Source: Nitrospira sp. (GTDB lineage Bacteria > Nitrospirota > Nitrospiria > Nitrospirales > Nitrospiraceae). Taken from it: DNA of 64,000 bases. The stretch spans positions 124,001 through 188,000 of the forward strand of contig JALDRG010000005.1 in assembly GCA_031315995.1 (NCBI GenBank), written 5' to 3'. Both the position numbers and the translations under genes were made by a program. The notes under the pieces are model-generated. The model had not been told where the DNA came from. It made no database searches and saw only the letters and a program-made list of their open reading frames with translations. Positions 53,777 to 62,744 of this stretch are shown here, in pieces (the first letter of the stretch is position 1; each line of letters begins with the position of its first letter).

Positions 53777-54277
53777 TCATGCGGAGGGCCGCGGCAGGAG
53801 CATTGTGGCTAGGATTCGCCCCAATCCGTAACCGACCGGCAGGATGGCGAGCAGGACGATCGGCAGATACAAATAGGCGAGGGCGCCTTGCGCATCGGGA
53901 TGGATCAGCACCTCAGCATGGGTTCGCCCTGCGTGGGCCAGCATGCCGAGTCCCGCGCAGGCGAGGCCGAGTGCCCGTCGACGAGGAACCAGTGCATGCT
54001 GAACCGGAGCGGTCCCCAGATGCAGCAGAATCACGACCGCCAGGACCACAAAAGGAACGGCCGTCAACACGCCGATGAGGAAAAAATTATAACCGGGAGT
54101 GAAGAGGTGCAGGCTGAAGGATCGCCAGGCTCGCGCAAAGGGAATGTGCCGCACGAAGATGTCGACCGAGAGCATAATAGTCCAGGGGAGCAACAGCCCC
54201 GCCAGCAAGCTGCCCCAGAATCCGAGGCGTGTCAGGACTCTCAGGCGTGTCGACATTTCTGGCTCTGTGGCGGTCAT
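53777..54277 (-). CDS. Four-helix membrane protein, 166 aa
   Basis: Four hydrophobic segments (about 19-36, 57-77, 90-107, 132-155) with no known motif. It overlaps the HEAT-repeat gene by ATGA. Function unknown. Confidence 0.7.
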   Translation of the reverse strand: MTATEPEMSTRLRVLTRLGFWGSLLAGLLLPWTIMLSVDIFVRHIPFARAWRSFSLHLFTPGYNFFLIGVLTAVPFVVLAVVILLHLGTAPVQHALVPRRRALGLACAGLGMLAHAGRTHAEVLIHPDAQGALAYLYLPIVLLAILPVGYGLGRILATMLLPRPSA

Positions 54278-55323
54278 GGATGGGTCTCATGTGCGGAGGG
54301 CTCCGTGACGACCGTCGTCCCGGATTCAATTGAGGCAACCGCATCGGCGATGGCTTCTCGAACGACCGGATCAGAATCCTGCATTCGCTCTTGCAGGCGC
54401 TGGAGAGCTGGCTTCGCGGCTGCTCCCATTGCACCGATGGCTTCGGACGCGAGATATCGGATTAGTGGCTGTTCATCGCCCAGCAGAGGAAGGATCGGGA
54501 GCAGAGCCTCGCCGGCCGCTGGTCCAAGCTGCGCGAGTTGGTGCAAGGCGTAATCTCGGGCGGGTGAATGTTGGACCATCATGCCGAGCGATTCGATCTG
54601 GGTCGCATCGCCTGGTTTTGGTTTGTCCAACGCACTGCGGGCCAGGGTTGCGATTGCCTTGTCCGGACCCTCCTGCAGCGGCGTCAATGCGGCGACGATG
54701 GGCTGAGTCAGGGGAACGGTAAACGCGAATTGAGTGACAGCCGTCTGACGAACCAGCGAAGAAGAATCGCGCAGTCCGTCCAGCAAGGCCGCGGTGATCA
54801 GGGGGGAAGGAATGCCGATACTTGCCAAGGCCATCAGCGCATTGCGCCGCACAAGTTCGTCGGCATCCTGCGCCATGGCCAGCAAGGCCGGGACGGCCGG
54901 TTTGGCGATAGGGCCCAAGCTCCCGAGCACCGCGCAGGCGGTGCGACGTTGTTGCGCGTCCGGATTGTGCAGACGCGCGATGAAGTGGGTCATGACTTGT
55001 CGGGCCGCTGACAGCTTGATCGACTTGAGTGCTCCTGCGGCGGTGGTGTTGGCATGTTGACTGCCGTCTCGCATGGCTTGCGCCAGCAGGGATGGAACGG
55101 CCGCCTGTGCCGCCGGACCGATCTGCCCTAACTGTTCCGCCGCGACGATGCGTGTCGAGGGATCATCGTCCTGGAGCATCTCGATCAACGTCGGCACCGC
55201 CCGCGTTCCGGTCGACAGCCAATACCAGAGCCCGAGCAGGCCGATGAACAGGATGAGCCCAAGCAGGTGTCGCTTGATCTCGTGGGCGGTTAGGACGGTA
55301 GATGAGATAGAACTGCTGGTCAT
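54274..55323 (-). CDS. Membrane-anchored HEAT/PBS-lyase-repeat protein
   Basis: A 349-residue protein: a single transmembrane helix (15-35), then six or more HEAT-type repeats (VPTLIEML, AVPSLLAQA, AVPALLAMA, ALLDGLRD, LLPILPLLG, ALQRLQER), each with the D-x-x-V-R type turn. This is a protein-binding scaffold. It is the first gene of a six-gene run; the ATG at 55323 has no clear ribosome site. Confidence 0.85.
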   Translation of the reverse strand: MTSSSISSTVLTAHEIKRHLLGLILFIGLLGLWYWLSTGTRAVPTLIEMLQDDDPSTRIVAAEQLGQIGPAAQAAVPSLLAQAMRDGSQHANTTAAGALKSIKLSAARQVMTHFIARLHNPDAQQRRTACAVLGSLGPIAKPAVPALLAMAQDADELVRRNALMALASIGIPSPLITAALLDGLRDSSSLVRQTAVTQFAFTVPLTQPIVAALTPLQEGPDKAIATLARSALDKPKPGDATQIESLGMMVQHSPARDYALHQLAQLGPAAGEALLPILPLLGDEQPLIRYLASEAIGAMGAAAKPALQRLQERMQDSDPVVREAIADAVASIESGTTVVTEPSAHETHP

Positions 55324-55552
55324 GCGGGAGGTTCAGACTGTGAAGTGCAAGGTGACGAGGTCAGCGTATCATAACGGCGGAAGAAAACTGAGGGGTGCGA
55401 GTGAGGGCAGTGTGGTGCCGTCTAAGGAAGGTGGTCTGAAGCCGGTTGAGAGCGAAGAGAAATGGATCAGAAGGCGCCGCGCGGTGCTCATTGAGTGCCC
55501 AGCCGCGTTGGAGCGGGTGAGGATAGTAGCCGCTGAGACAGTCGTTGCCGAT

Positions 55553-55786
55553 TCAGATGCTCTGCCACTTGCCATCCCTCGTGAAGTAAATGAAGTGTGT
55601 TCCGTCAGATGAGAGATTGCCCCGCCCATAGATCCGGTCTTTGAGCCATTGCCCAAGCGTGAAGCTATCCGTCCGGCGATCCCACTGCATCGAACAAACC
55701 TACCGCGGCTGCCCTCGCTGGATGAGCAACCCCACCGGCGCCTCTCGGGCGAGCAGCACATGAAGTCTTGCAGGGAATGATTGCAT
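55553..55786 (-). pseudogene. Truncated remnant of a conserved hypothetical protein
   Basis: The frame reads SFPARLHVLLAREAPVG, then LLIQRGQPR, an in-frame TAG (codon 29), and MQWDRRTDSFTLGQWLKDRI plus YGRGNLSSDGTHFIYF. This resembles a family of hypothetical proteins with the pattern RLHVxLARxAxVGxxxRRG ... WDxxTDxFxxGQWxxGRIYxRRxDLSPDG. The stop codon and the early end indicate decay. Confidence 0.55.
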
Positions 55787-56689
55787 GCGGAAGGAAGTCT
55801 AGCAGGTGGTGAGAAACAACCCCTGAAGGGTTGCTATGCCTTCATCGTTCGGAAGCATCCTGCGAATCGAAGGAGGCAGGACGATCAGCGGTGATGGTTG
55901 TATGAGAAAAGACTCCCGACCCCCTTTGTTCTTTGTTCCTTTGTTCGACCTGAGCAATGGATGCTCCTGAATCGACTCTCAGACTGGCAATGCTTCTTCA
56001 GATCTCGCCGGCAGGATTGGGCCGGCTTAAGGAGCCGAACACACTGAGCGCCGTCTCAAATAGTGTTCAAATCCATTCGCGGCCTGTCGCAACCTGGCTG
56101 GTCATTCGCAGAGAATACAAGATGCACCACGCCTTTGAATTTCGTCCCTCGCCGGAGGGTTCGCATCCTTGCTCAGGCCGGTTGAGCCACATTCGGAGAT
56201 ACTTGATGCGACATATGGTGAGGTCACGATTGGATCAACTTACTCATCGTAGAAGACCCTCGCCGTTCTAGCTCACGAAGAATTGCGGCCTTGCCTTGGC
56301 TGAGTCCTGTCACTCGCAGGGAAGCCTTGCGCAACGAATTTTCTCGTCACCCCTGGCGCTAAAACACATGAGAAGATAACTAGGAGAAACTCTGGAATAG
56401 ATGTACGGCGCCGTCTATAATTCGATCGTTCGAGGTCGTCGCATTGGTCCGCAATCCTGTGACGCACAGAGCGCAGGGTTGCGGGCATTGCTCGCGGTCC
56501 TATTCGAACATGACAATATCGGCCACCAGGCCTCGGCTGCATGCAGCCACGTGTTGTCACTCCGGTGAATGATCAGGGAGAACAACGTGAACTTTATGCG
56601 TTTCGAAATGGGCGGTCCGGTGACTGGATCCATCCTCAGGCTTAGCCGCGCCCATGCCAAGCCAGTCGGCTGATTAAGGGAGGATCGAC
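55787..56689. other. 0.9-kb gene-free interval
   Basis: No frame has family motifs, a good start or codon use like its neighbours. The frame at 55957-56271 on plus and the minus frame at 56415-56660 both look like chance openings. The interval precedes the tyrosinase region and may be decayed foreign DNA. Confidence 0.5.
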
Positions 56690-57052
56690 ATGCCCGCCAA
56701 GAGAACCGCCATGCCTCCGACCGCCGCGTCCATTGCCTCCTACGTCGAGAGAAACGCCGCGCACGTCAAGCAGACGCAACAGCACCGGCATCACGCAGCA
56801 GACAGCCTGCGGGAAGCCACGTACCAAGGCCACCACATCGTCGTGCGTACACACTACGAGATTGAGGTGGATGGACGATCCCTCATCGGCCATATGGGCG
56901 TGACGAACGACGGACATGTCCACTACCATCCGGTCCCGAACATGTCGTTTGCGTCCGCCATCGATCTCGTTAAGGAGCTCATCAACATCTTCCCCGATGA
57001 CTTCACGAAAAAGACCAGTCGCAGGAAGCGCGGCGCACGAAGAAAAAAATAG
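56690..57052 (+). CDS. MelC1-like tyrosinase partner (copper chaperone-like), no signal peptide
   Basis: A 120-residue protein. The core YEIEVDGRSLIGHMGVTND, HVHYHPVPNMSF and ASAIDLVKEL parallels the Streptomyces MelC1 cofactor pattern (YEVFVDG ... N-DG ... HYDPVPTP ... AVDEL), with extra histidines (HRHH at 32-35; HVHYH at 76-80). A very basic tail (KKTSRRKRGARRKK) follows. Unlike MelC1 there is no N-terminal signal peptide. GGGAGG is 6 nt before the ATG. Being 33 bp upstream of a tyrosinase gene strongly suggests a role in copper loading. Direct proof is lacking. Confidence 0.7.
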   Translation: MPAKRTAMPPTAASIASYVERNAAHVKQTQQHRHHAADSLREATYQGHHIVVRTHYEIEVDGRSLIGHMGVTNDGHVHYHPVPNMSFASAIDLVKELINIFPDDFTKKTSRRKRGARRKK

Positions 57053-57085
57053 GCCGACGACCGGATCCATCACGAGGAGTGAGAT

Positions 57086-58042
57086 ATGACTGTGACTCGA
57101 TCGAACGTCCTCATCAACAGCGTAGCGAGAGAACGATACGTCCGAGGCGTCACCCTCCTAAAAGCGGAATTCACCGGACCGACGACAGCCGACCTGGGCA
57201 TCGCCGGTCCGTCACGCCCCGTAAGCACCTATGACCTATTCGTCGTCTGGCACCATACGGCCATGTCGACCATGACGCCGCCGACCCAGGATGACCGCAA
57301 TGCGGCACACCGAGGTCCGGTCTTCTGTCCCTGGCACCGGTTCATGCTGTATCAGCTCGAACTCAACTTCCAGCGGGTGCTGGACGACGACACATTCGGA
57401 CTGCCCTATTGGGATTGGGCCGCCGATGGCCAACAATCGGCGGCGCGCCAACGAAGATCCGCCCTGTGGAATGCGAGGACCTTGGGTGGATCGGGTAATC
57501 CCGTTAGAACGGGGCCCTTCCGGTACAATGCCGGCGATCCGACAAGTTTTCGCGTGCGCATCGATGCGGATGTGAATGGACAGCTCGTTCAACGGGATCG
57601 CGGGTTGAGGCGTTCCCTTGGAAGCCAGATCGCGACCCTGCCTCGCAAATCCGACACGGCGGGAACGTTAGGTTTGACTCCCTACGATACCGAGCCTTGG
57701 AGCACGTCCTCCGCGGGATTTCGGAACAGGCTCGAAGGATGGGCGCCGCCGGCGGCCCCTGCCCTCCATAACCGCGTGCATGTCTGGGTGGGCGGCGACA
57801 TGTTGCCTTCGAGTTCGCCCAACGACCCGGTGTTCTACCTGAACCATTGCAATGTGGATCGTATCTGGGAGGCCTGGCTCGATCGGAACGGGCGACGGTA
57901 CCTCCCTCTCCAGAGCGCGTCGGTATCTTTAAGGGGACACCGAATCAACGACCACATGTCCTCGCTGATCTCGGCTTCAATGCGACCGTCCGATGTCCTC
58001 GACATGAGATCGATCTATGTCTATGATTCGCTCGCAGTCTGA
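57086..58042 (+). CDS. Tyrosinase (type 3 copper enzyme)
   Basis: A 318-residue enzyme. CuA ligands are H57 (or H56), H75 and H84 (WHHTAM, AHRGP, CPWHRF). CuB ligands are H228, H232 and H254 (HNRVHVW, NHCNVDR), with NDPVFYLNH typical of bacterial tyrosinases. There is no signal peptide and no C-terminal shielding domain, so it is probably cytoplasmic or held with the upstream protein. It would hydroxylate or oxidise phenols. GAGGAGT lies about 8 nt before the ATG. Confidence 0.92.
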   Translation: MTVTRSNVLINSVARERYVRGVTLLKAEFTGPTTADLGIAGPSRPVSTYDLFVVWHHTAMSTMTPPTQDDRNAAHRGPVFCPWHRFMLYQLELNFQRVLDDDTFGLPYWDWAADGQQSAARQRRSALWNARTLGGSGNPVRTGPFRYNAGDPTSFRVRIDADVNGQLVQRDRGLRRSLGSQIATLPRKSDTAGTLGLTPYDTEPWSTSSAGFRNRLEGWAPPAAPALHNRVHVWVGGDMLPSSSPNDPVFYLNHCNVDRIWEAWLDRNGRRYLPLQSASVSLRGHRINDHMSSLISASMRPSDVLDMRSIYVYDSLAV

Positions 58043-58161
58043 AAGGCGTCGCGAACAGCCAGGAAGGGTGGCATCGACCTGAACAGGCACCCCTGTCGCC
58101 GTTCATGATCCCGGTCTTTGAACGGAGGCACGGGCCGTCCGAGAAAGAAGGGAGGGTGACA

Positions 58162-59832
58162 ATGGTGACGCGATCCCATACGACATTGGCAGGGTGGGCT
58201 TACGTACTCGTGGCAACCAGCCTGCTCTCGGTGGGCTGTGCCACGCCCACTCAACCATCCGATACGCCGACCAGCACGAGCCGCACGCCGTTATTCGACA
58301 ACCTCGGGACGTTGCACCATCCCATCACCACAAGCTCTCGCGAGGCCCAGCAATACTTCGACCAGGGATTGCGGCTGGTGTTCGCCTTCAATCACGAGGA
58401 GGCGATCAATTCATTTGAGGAAGCGGCCCGACTCGATCCGAATGCCGCCATGGCCTATTGGGGCATCGCCTTGGCATTGGGGCCCAACATCAATCTTCCC
58501 ATGGACCGCGAAGCAGAGAAGCGAGCCTATGGTGCTGTTCAGAAGGCCAAGGCGCTGGCCGCTCGGGCGACTCCACGGGAACGGGCCTATATCAATGCGC
58601 TGACCCATCGCTATTCGCTCGCGCCCGATGCGTCACGCGATGCGCACGACGCGGCCTATGCCGAGGCAATGGGACAACTTTGGGCCAACGATCCTACGGA
58701 TGCCGACGCCGGCACACTGTATGCCGAAGCCCTGATGGATCTCCAACCGTGGGACTACTGGACTCCTGAGGGACGACCCAAGGGCAGGGCCCGCGAAATC
58801 GTCTCGACACTCGAACGGGCGATGGCCCTCAATCCGGATCATTTCGGCGCCTGCCACTACTATATCCATGCGGTGGAAGCTTCATCCAATCCCGAACGGG
58901 CGCTCCCCTGCGCCAAGCGTCTGCCGACCCTCGCGCCGGGGGCCGGCCATCTGGTCCATATGCCAGGGCACGTCTATCTCCGGTTGGGCATGTACAAAGA
59001 AGCGGTGGAACGAAATGTCCATGCCGCCTCGGTCGATCAGGAATACCTGACCCACCGTCCACTCACAGGCATCTACCCGATGGGCTACTACCCCCATAAC
59101 GTGCACTTTCTTTGGAGCGCCCTGAGTATGGAGGGACGGAGCCAAGAGGCCATCAACGCCGCTCAGAATTTACAAACGCTCGTGACCTGGGACGCGGCGA
59201 AGCAGGTGCCGGCGTTGGAAGAATTCACGCCTACCCTGGCCTTGACATTCGTCCGATTCGGGAAGTGGCGGGAAATCCTCGCCCTGCCGAAACCGCCGAC
59301 CGATCTGCTCTACACCACCGCCATCTGGCACTATGCGCACGGCATCGCGCTGGCGGCCATGATGCGATTCGAGGAGGCGGACCAGGAGCATCAGGCGCTG
59401 GCGACCCTGGCCGAAACCATTCCGGGAGACCGCGTCCTCGGGGTCATCCCAGTTGCTGAACTGGTCCGGGTCGCCGAGTTGGTCGTGGCCGGGGAAGTGG
59501 CCGCCCGCCGAGGCGAGACGGAACGGGCGATCGCCAACCTGAACGAGGCGGCGCAACGGGAGGATGGTCTGCGGTATTATGAGCCGCCCCTCTGGCATAT
59601 TCCCGTGCGCCATTCCTTGGGCGCCGTGTTATTGCAGGCCGGCCGGCCGGCCGAAGCGGAACAGGTCTACCGGACCGACCTGCGGCAACATCCCCATAAC
59701 GGATGGGCCCTTTTCGGACTCAGGCAAAGCTTGAAAGCGCAGCAACAGGCTCAGGCTGCGGAGGCCATGGAGGAGCGATTCAAACAGGCTTGGGCCCGTG
59801 CGGACGTGGAGTTACCAGCGTCGCGATACTAG
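58162..59832 (+). CDS. TPR-repeat lipoprotein
   Basis: A 556-residue protein with a lipobox (LSVGC, C26). Tetratricopeptide-like repeats run through the mature part (HEEAINSFEEAARLDPNAAMAYWG, MALNPDHFGACHYYIHA, AEQVYRTDLRQHPHNGWALFG). Conserved HYYIHAVEAS, HLVHMPGHVY and YYPHNVHFLW clusters are rich in histidine and aromatic residues, a signature of this family. It is a probable periplasmic partner protein. GGGAGG is 8 nt before the ATG at 58162. It follows tyrosinase by about 120 bp and may be linked to it. Confidence 0.8.
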   Translation: MVTRSHTTLAGWAYVLVATSLLSVGCATPTQPSDTPTSTSRTPLFDNLGTLHHPITTSSREAQQYFDQGLRLVFAFNHEEAINSFEEAARLDPNAAMAYWGIALALGPNINLPMDREAEKRAYGAVQKAKALAARATPRERAYINALTHRYSLAPDASRDAHDAAYAEAMGQLWANDPTDADAGTLYAEALMDLQPWDYWTPEGRPKGRAREIVSTLERAMALNPDHFGACHYYIHAVEASSNPERALPCAKRLPTLAPGAGHLVHMPGHVYLRLGMYKEAVERNVHAASVDQEYLTHRPLTGIYPMGYYPHNVHFLWSALSMEGRSQEAINAAQNLQTLVTWDAAKQVPALEEFTPTLALTFVRFGKWREILALPKPPTDLLYTTAIWHYAHGIALAAMMRFEEADQEHQALATLAETIPGDRVLGVIPVAELVRVAELVVAGEVAARRGETERAIANLNEAAQREDGLRYYEPPLWHIPVRHSLGAVLLQAGRPAEAEQVYRTDLRQHPHNGWALFGLRQSLKAQQQAQAAEAMEERFKQAWARADVELPASRY

Positions 59833-60132
59833 CCGGCAGGTCCTCCGCTGCTGAGGGCCGACACGCGCGTCGTGCTGTAGGTGCAATTCCCCAGGTGACA
59901 TGCCCTGGCGCTGATAGGCTCGGGAAGGTCGACTCACTACCATCTCCTGTTCCAACGCCTTCAGGCGCCTGGCATCCGACACCTCCGGGCCACCGAACTT
60001 GTTTCGCCAGAGGTAGTAACACGCTTCTGAGAATCCATGCCGCCGACACAGATCCTTCACGGCCAGCCCCGCCTCCGCCTCTCGCAAAAAACCGATAGTC
60101 TGTGCCTCTGAAAACCGCTGCTTGATATCCAA
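59812..60132 (-). pseudogene. Truncated IS3-family transposase OrfA
   Basis: The first 65 residues (FSEAQTIGFLREAEAGLAVK, DLCRRHGFSEACYYLWRNKF, GGPEVSDARRLKALEQE) are the OrfA helix-turn-helix of IS3/IS407-type elements. After that the sequence no longer matches, and orfB is absent. The frame runs into the end of the TPR gene. No terminal inverted repeats are recognisable. Confidence 0.75.
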
Positions 60133-60439
60133 TCTCTTTCCTCGTGGGGGATTGGACTCTACATCGCGGCGCCACTCAATGAGGGGGTGACGTCACCGCA
60201 AAACTATCAATGGTCGTGTGCTCTACGGCATATCCTTGCCGGTGGTGTCTGCCCATTCTTGTGGCAGGTGGGTTTTTTCGGGCAGATAGGAGGATTGGTC
60301 AAAACTGCGCGTGTCCAATGAGGCCTTGTTCGTGCCGGCACGAAACAGAGCAAGTTCAGGCGTTAAGGCTCACCTCGGTGCCGAACGCTGCTGGCGCTTG
60401 GTTCCCGGCGTGGAGGGGGCACCATTTTTGCTCGCCCCC
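60133..60439. other. Gene-free interval with IS relic flank
   Basis: About 300 bp between the IS3 relic and tenA. No gene is supported. Probably the left flank of the degraded element, with a hairpin at its end. Confidence 0.45.
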
Positions 60440-60441
60440 TC
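60413..60441 (-). terminator. Hairpin at the end of tenA
   Basis: GAGGGGGC and its complement, 8 bp, with a 13-nt loop containing AAAAA on the coding strand. It overlaps the tenA stop. No U-run follows. Confidence 0.5.
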
Positions 60442-61108
60442 ACACCGGCCACTTCTCCTCGTTCCATGCCATCTCCCAAAACATCCACTCATACTTCGAG
60501 CTGATCAGAAATGCCTGCTCCATCCGTTTCTTTTCCTCATGTCCGGCGGTGCGTGCCCAGGTATCCACCCTGGCCCGCATCCATTCTTGCACGGCCTCGA
60601 ATTCCGGCGAGGCATAGAGCATCAGCCAGTCTCGGTAGGGGTGCTTGGCCGGCGGCGGGCCGCTCTTGAGGAAGTGCTTGCCGACGACGCAGTAGATCCA
60701 GGCGCAGGGCAGGGCGACCACGGCGATTTCGGTGGCGCTCCCGCTTTGGGCGATCGCGAGCATGTGGCGTGTGTAAGCATAGTTGGTGGGGGCCATCGGT
60801 TCGTTCAGCATGGCCTGCGGCGTGAGTTTCCAACGTTTGCCGTAGTTTTCATGGAGGCTGCGCTCGACCGTGATGGTTTCTTCGGCCAGTTTGGCAAAGC
60901 GGAGTGCCGATTCGGAATCCGGCGCCCGTAAGGAGCCGGCGGCAAACACACGGGCAAGATCCGCGAGGAAACGAGCGTCCTGCAGGATGTAGTATCGAAA
61001 CTTTCGTTCGGACAATGTGCCTTTGCCTAGGGCGATCACGAACGGGTGGGTCAACTGTGCGTCCCACACGGGTTGGGCCAGTTTGCGAAGATGGTTTGAA
61101 AACGACAT
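60440..61108 (-). CDS. tenA: TenA-family thiaminase II/aminopyrimidine aminohydrolase
   Basis: A 222-residue all-helical enzyme. D44 (YYILQDARFL), C135 (LPCAWIY) and the C-terminal FWEMAW match the TenA active site (nucleophile C135). TenA hydrolyses aminopyrimidine from degraded thiamine for salvage. The ATG at 61108 has GGAG upstream; a longer frame is not supported. It lies 90 bp after sthA on the same strand. Confidence 0.9.
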   Translation of the reverse strand: MSFSNHLRKLAQPVWDAQLTHPFVIALGKGTLSERKFRYYILQDARFLADLARVFAAGSLRAPDSESALRFAKLAEETITVERSLHENYGKRWKLTPQAMLNEPMAPTNYAYTRHMLAIAQSGSATEIAVVALPCAWIYCVVGKHFLKSGPPPAKHPYRDWLMLYASPEFEAVQEWMRARVDTWARTAGHEEKKRMEQAFLISSKYEWMFWEMAWNEEKWPV

Positions 61109-61198
61109 GGGCGACTCCGTTGCGAGTTGATAAGGTGGGAATCCGGTGATGTGGCGAAGAAGTGACGTCCCCCTCTCAGCGAGCACCACATCGTACCT

Positions 61199-62602
61199 TC
61201 AGGCCCTGGGTGTCCAGGGCCTGGGCAATCGATTGATCCCATCCAGCGCGGCGACTCGGTAACACTCCGCGAGGGTCGGGTAGTTGAACACTGCATCCAC
61301 GAAATAGTCGATTTGTCCATGATAGGCCATGACGGTTTGGCCGATGTGGATGAGTTCCGTCGCTCCGTCGCCGATCGCGTGGACGCCGAGTACTTCGTGC
61401 GTCCTCTGGTGGAACAGGAGCTTCAGCATGCCGATGTCATCCCCGATGATCTGCCCGCGGGCGATCTCCCGGTAGCGGGCGATGCCGACGGCATAGGGGA
61501 CGCCGTTGTTTGTGAGCTCATCTTCATTGCGGCCGACCATGGAAATTTCGGGGATCGAATAGATGCCGTAGGGCATGAGTTCCGACTGCGTCTGGATGGG
61601 AACGCCGAATGCGTGGCAGGCGGCATGACGGCCTTGCTGCATGGAGGTCGAGGCCAGCGCGGGAAAGCCGATGATGTCGCCGGCGGCATAGATGTGAGGA
61701 ACGGCAGTCTGAAAATGCTCGTTCACCTGGAGTCGTCCACGATGGTCCGCCATGAGTCCGATCGCCTCCAGGTTCAGCGCCGCGCTCGCGCCGGAACGGC
61801 CGACCGAATAGAGCACGGTGGTCGCGGCGATTTCTTTGCCGCTTTTCAACTGGACGATCACTTGCCGCCCAGGCTGTCGTTCGATGGACACCACCTCCTC
61901 ATTGAACCGGAGTGTCACGCCGATGCTGCGCATGTGGTACTGGAGGGCCTCGATCGTTTCTTGATCGACAAACTCGAGCAGGCGCGGGCGGCGTTCAATG
62001 AGGGTGACGTGGATCCCCATGGTGGCTAGGATCGAGGCATACTCCGTGCCGATGACTCCGCCGCCGATGATGGTGATGGATTTGGGCAGGGCTTTCAACG
62101 TCAGGAGGCCGTCGGTGTCGATGACGGTGTGGTCGTCAAAGGGAATGTGCGCGGGTCTGGCCGGAATGGTCCCGCAGGCAATGACGAAAAAGTCGGCCGT
62201 GTGTTCTATCTGGTCATCGGGGCGTTCAAGACGCAGGCGGTGCGGGTCGACAAAGCCCGCCGTGCCGTACCAGAGGTCGACATTGTTGCGCGTCATCTGG
62301 TTCTGGATGATCTCGATTTCTCGATGGATGACGTGGTTGGAGCGGAAGGTGAGATCCTCCATCGTGATGTCTTGCTTGACTCGATAACTGGCGCCATACA
62401 GGCTGCGCTGGTGAAATCCGGACAGATAGAGGGCGGCTTCGCGGAGTGACTTGCTGGGGATGGTTCCGGTATTGGTGCAGACGCCGCCGACGACTTGTTT
62501 GCGCTCGACGATGCCGACCTTTTTGCCCAACTTGGCTGCCTGAATGGCGGCTTTCTGTCCGGCCGGGCCGGTTCCGATGACCAGCAGATCATAGTGAGCC
62601 AT
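61199..62602 (-). CDS. sthA: Soluble pyridine nucleotide transhydrogenase
   Basis: A 467-residue flavoprotein: GTGPAG FAD motif near residue 10, single-cysteine redox region VVGGVCTNTGTIPSKS (C42, second cysteine replaced by T), IIGGGVIGTEYASIL, and GDIIGFPALA. The CTNTGTIPSK motif is characteristic of the Si-specific transhydrogenase, which passes electrons from NADPH to NAD+. AGAGG lies 5 nt before the ATG. Confidence 0.92.
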   Translation of the reverse strand: MAHYDLLVIGTGPAGQKAAIQAAKLGKKVGIVERKQVVGGVCTNTGTIPSKSLREAALYLSGFHQRSLYGASYRVKQDITMEDLTFRSNHVIHREIEIIQNQMTRNNVDLWYGTAGFVDPHRLRLERPDDQIEHTADFFVIACGTIPARPAHIPFDDHTVIDTDGLLTLKALPKSITIIGGGVIGTEYASILATMGIHVTLIERRPRLLEFVDQETIEALQYHMRSIGVTLRFNEEVVSIERQPGRQVIVQLKSGKEIAATTVLYSVGRSGASAALNLEAIGLMADHRGRLQVNEHFQTAVPHIYAAGDIIGFPALASTSMQQGRHAACHAFGVPIQTQSELMPYGIYSIPEISMVGRNEDELTNNGVPYAVGIARYREIARGQIIGDDIGMLKLLFHQRTHEVLGVHAIGDGATELIHIGQTVMAYHGQIDYFVDAVFNYPTLAECYRVAALDGINRLPRPWTPRA

Positions 62603-62681
62603 GACGCCTCTTCAATGACCGTAACATATGACGCGTGACGCGTATCTCGTTCCGAGAGAGGGTTGACGCTCAATTCTCAAT

Positions 62682-62715
62682 GCTCAATTGAACACGGTAC
62701 CGTGTTCAATTGAGC
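62682..62715. repeat. 34-nt perfect palindrome
   Basis: A 17-bp perfect inverted repeat (GCTCAATTGAACACGGT joined directly to its complement) lies between the 3' end of the Tpx-like gene and sthA. The flanks carry further copies of CTCAATT. It could form a cruciform or be an operator or terminator. Confidence 0.8.
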
Positions 62716-62744
62716 GGCCGATGCCTCGCGGATTAGCGCTGACC

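Noticed and set aside
55957..56271. A 104-codon frame before the tyrosinase region
   Set aside because: No ribosome site, no motif and a composition unlike the neighbours.
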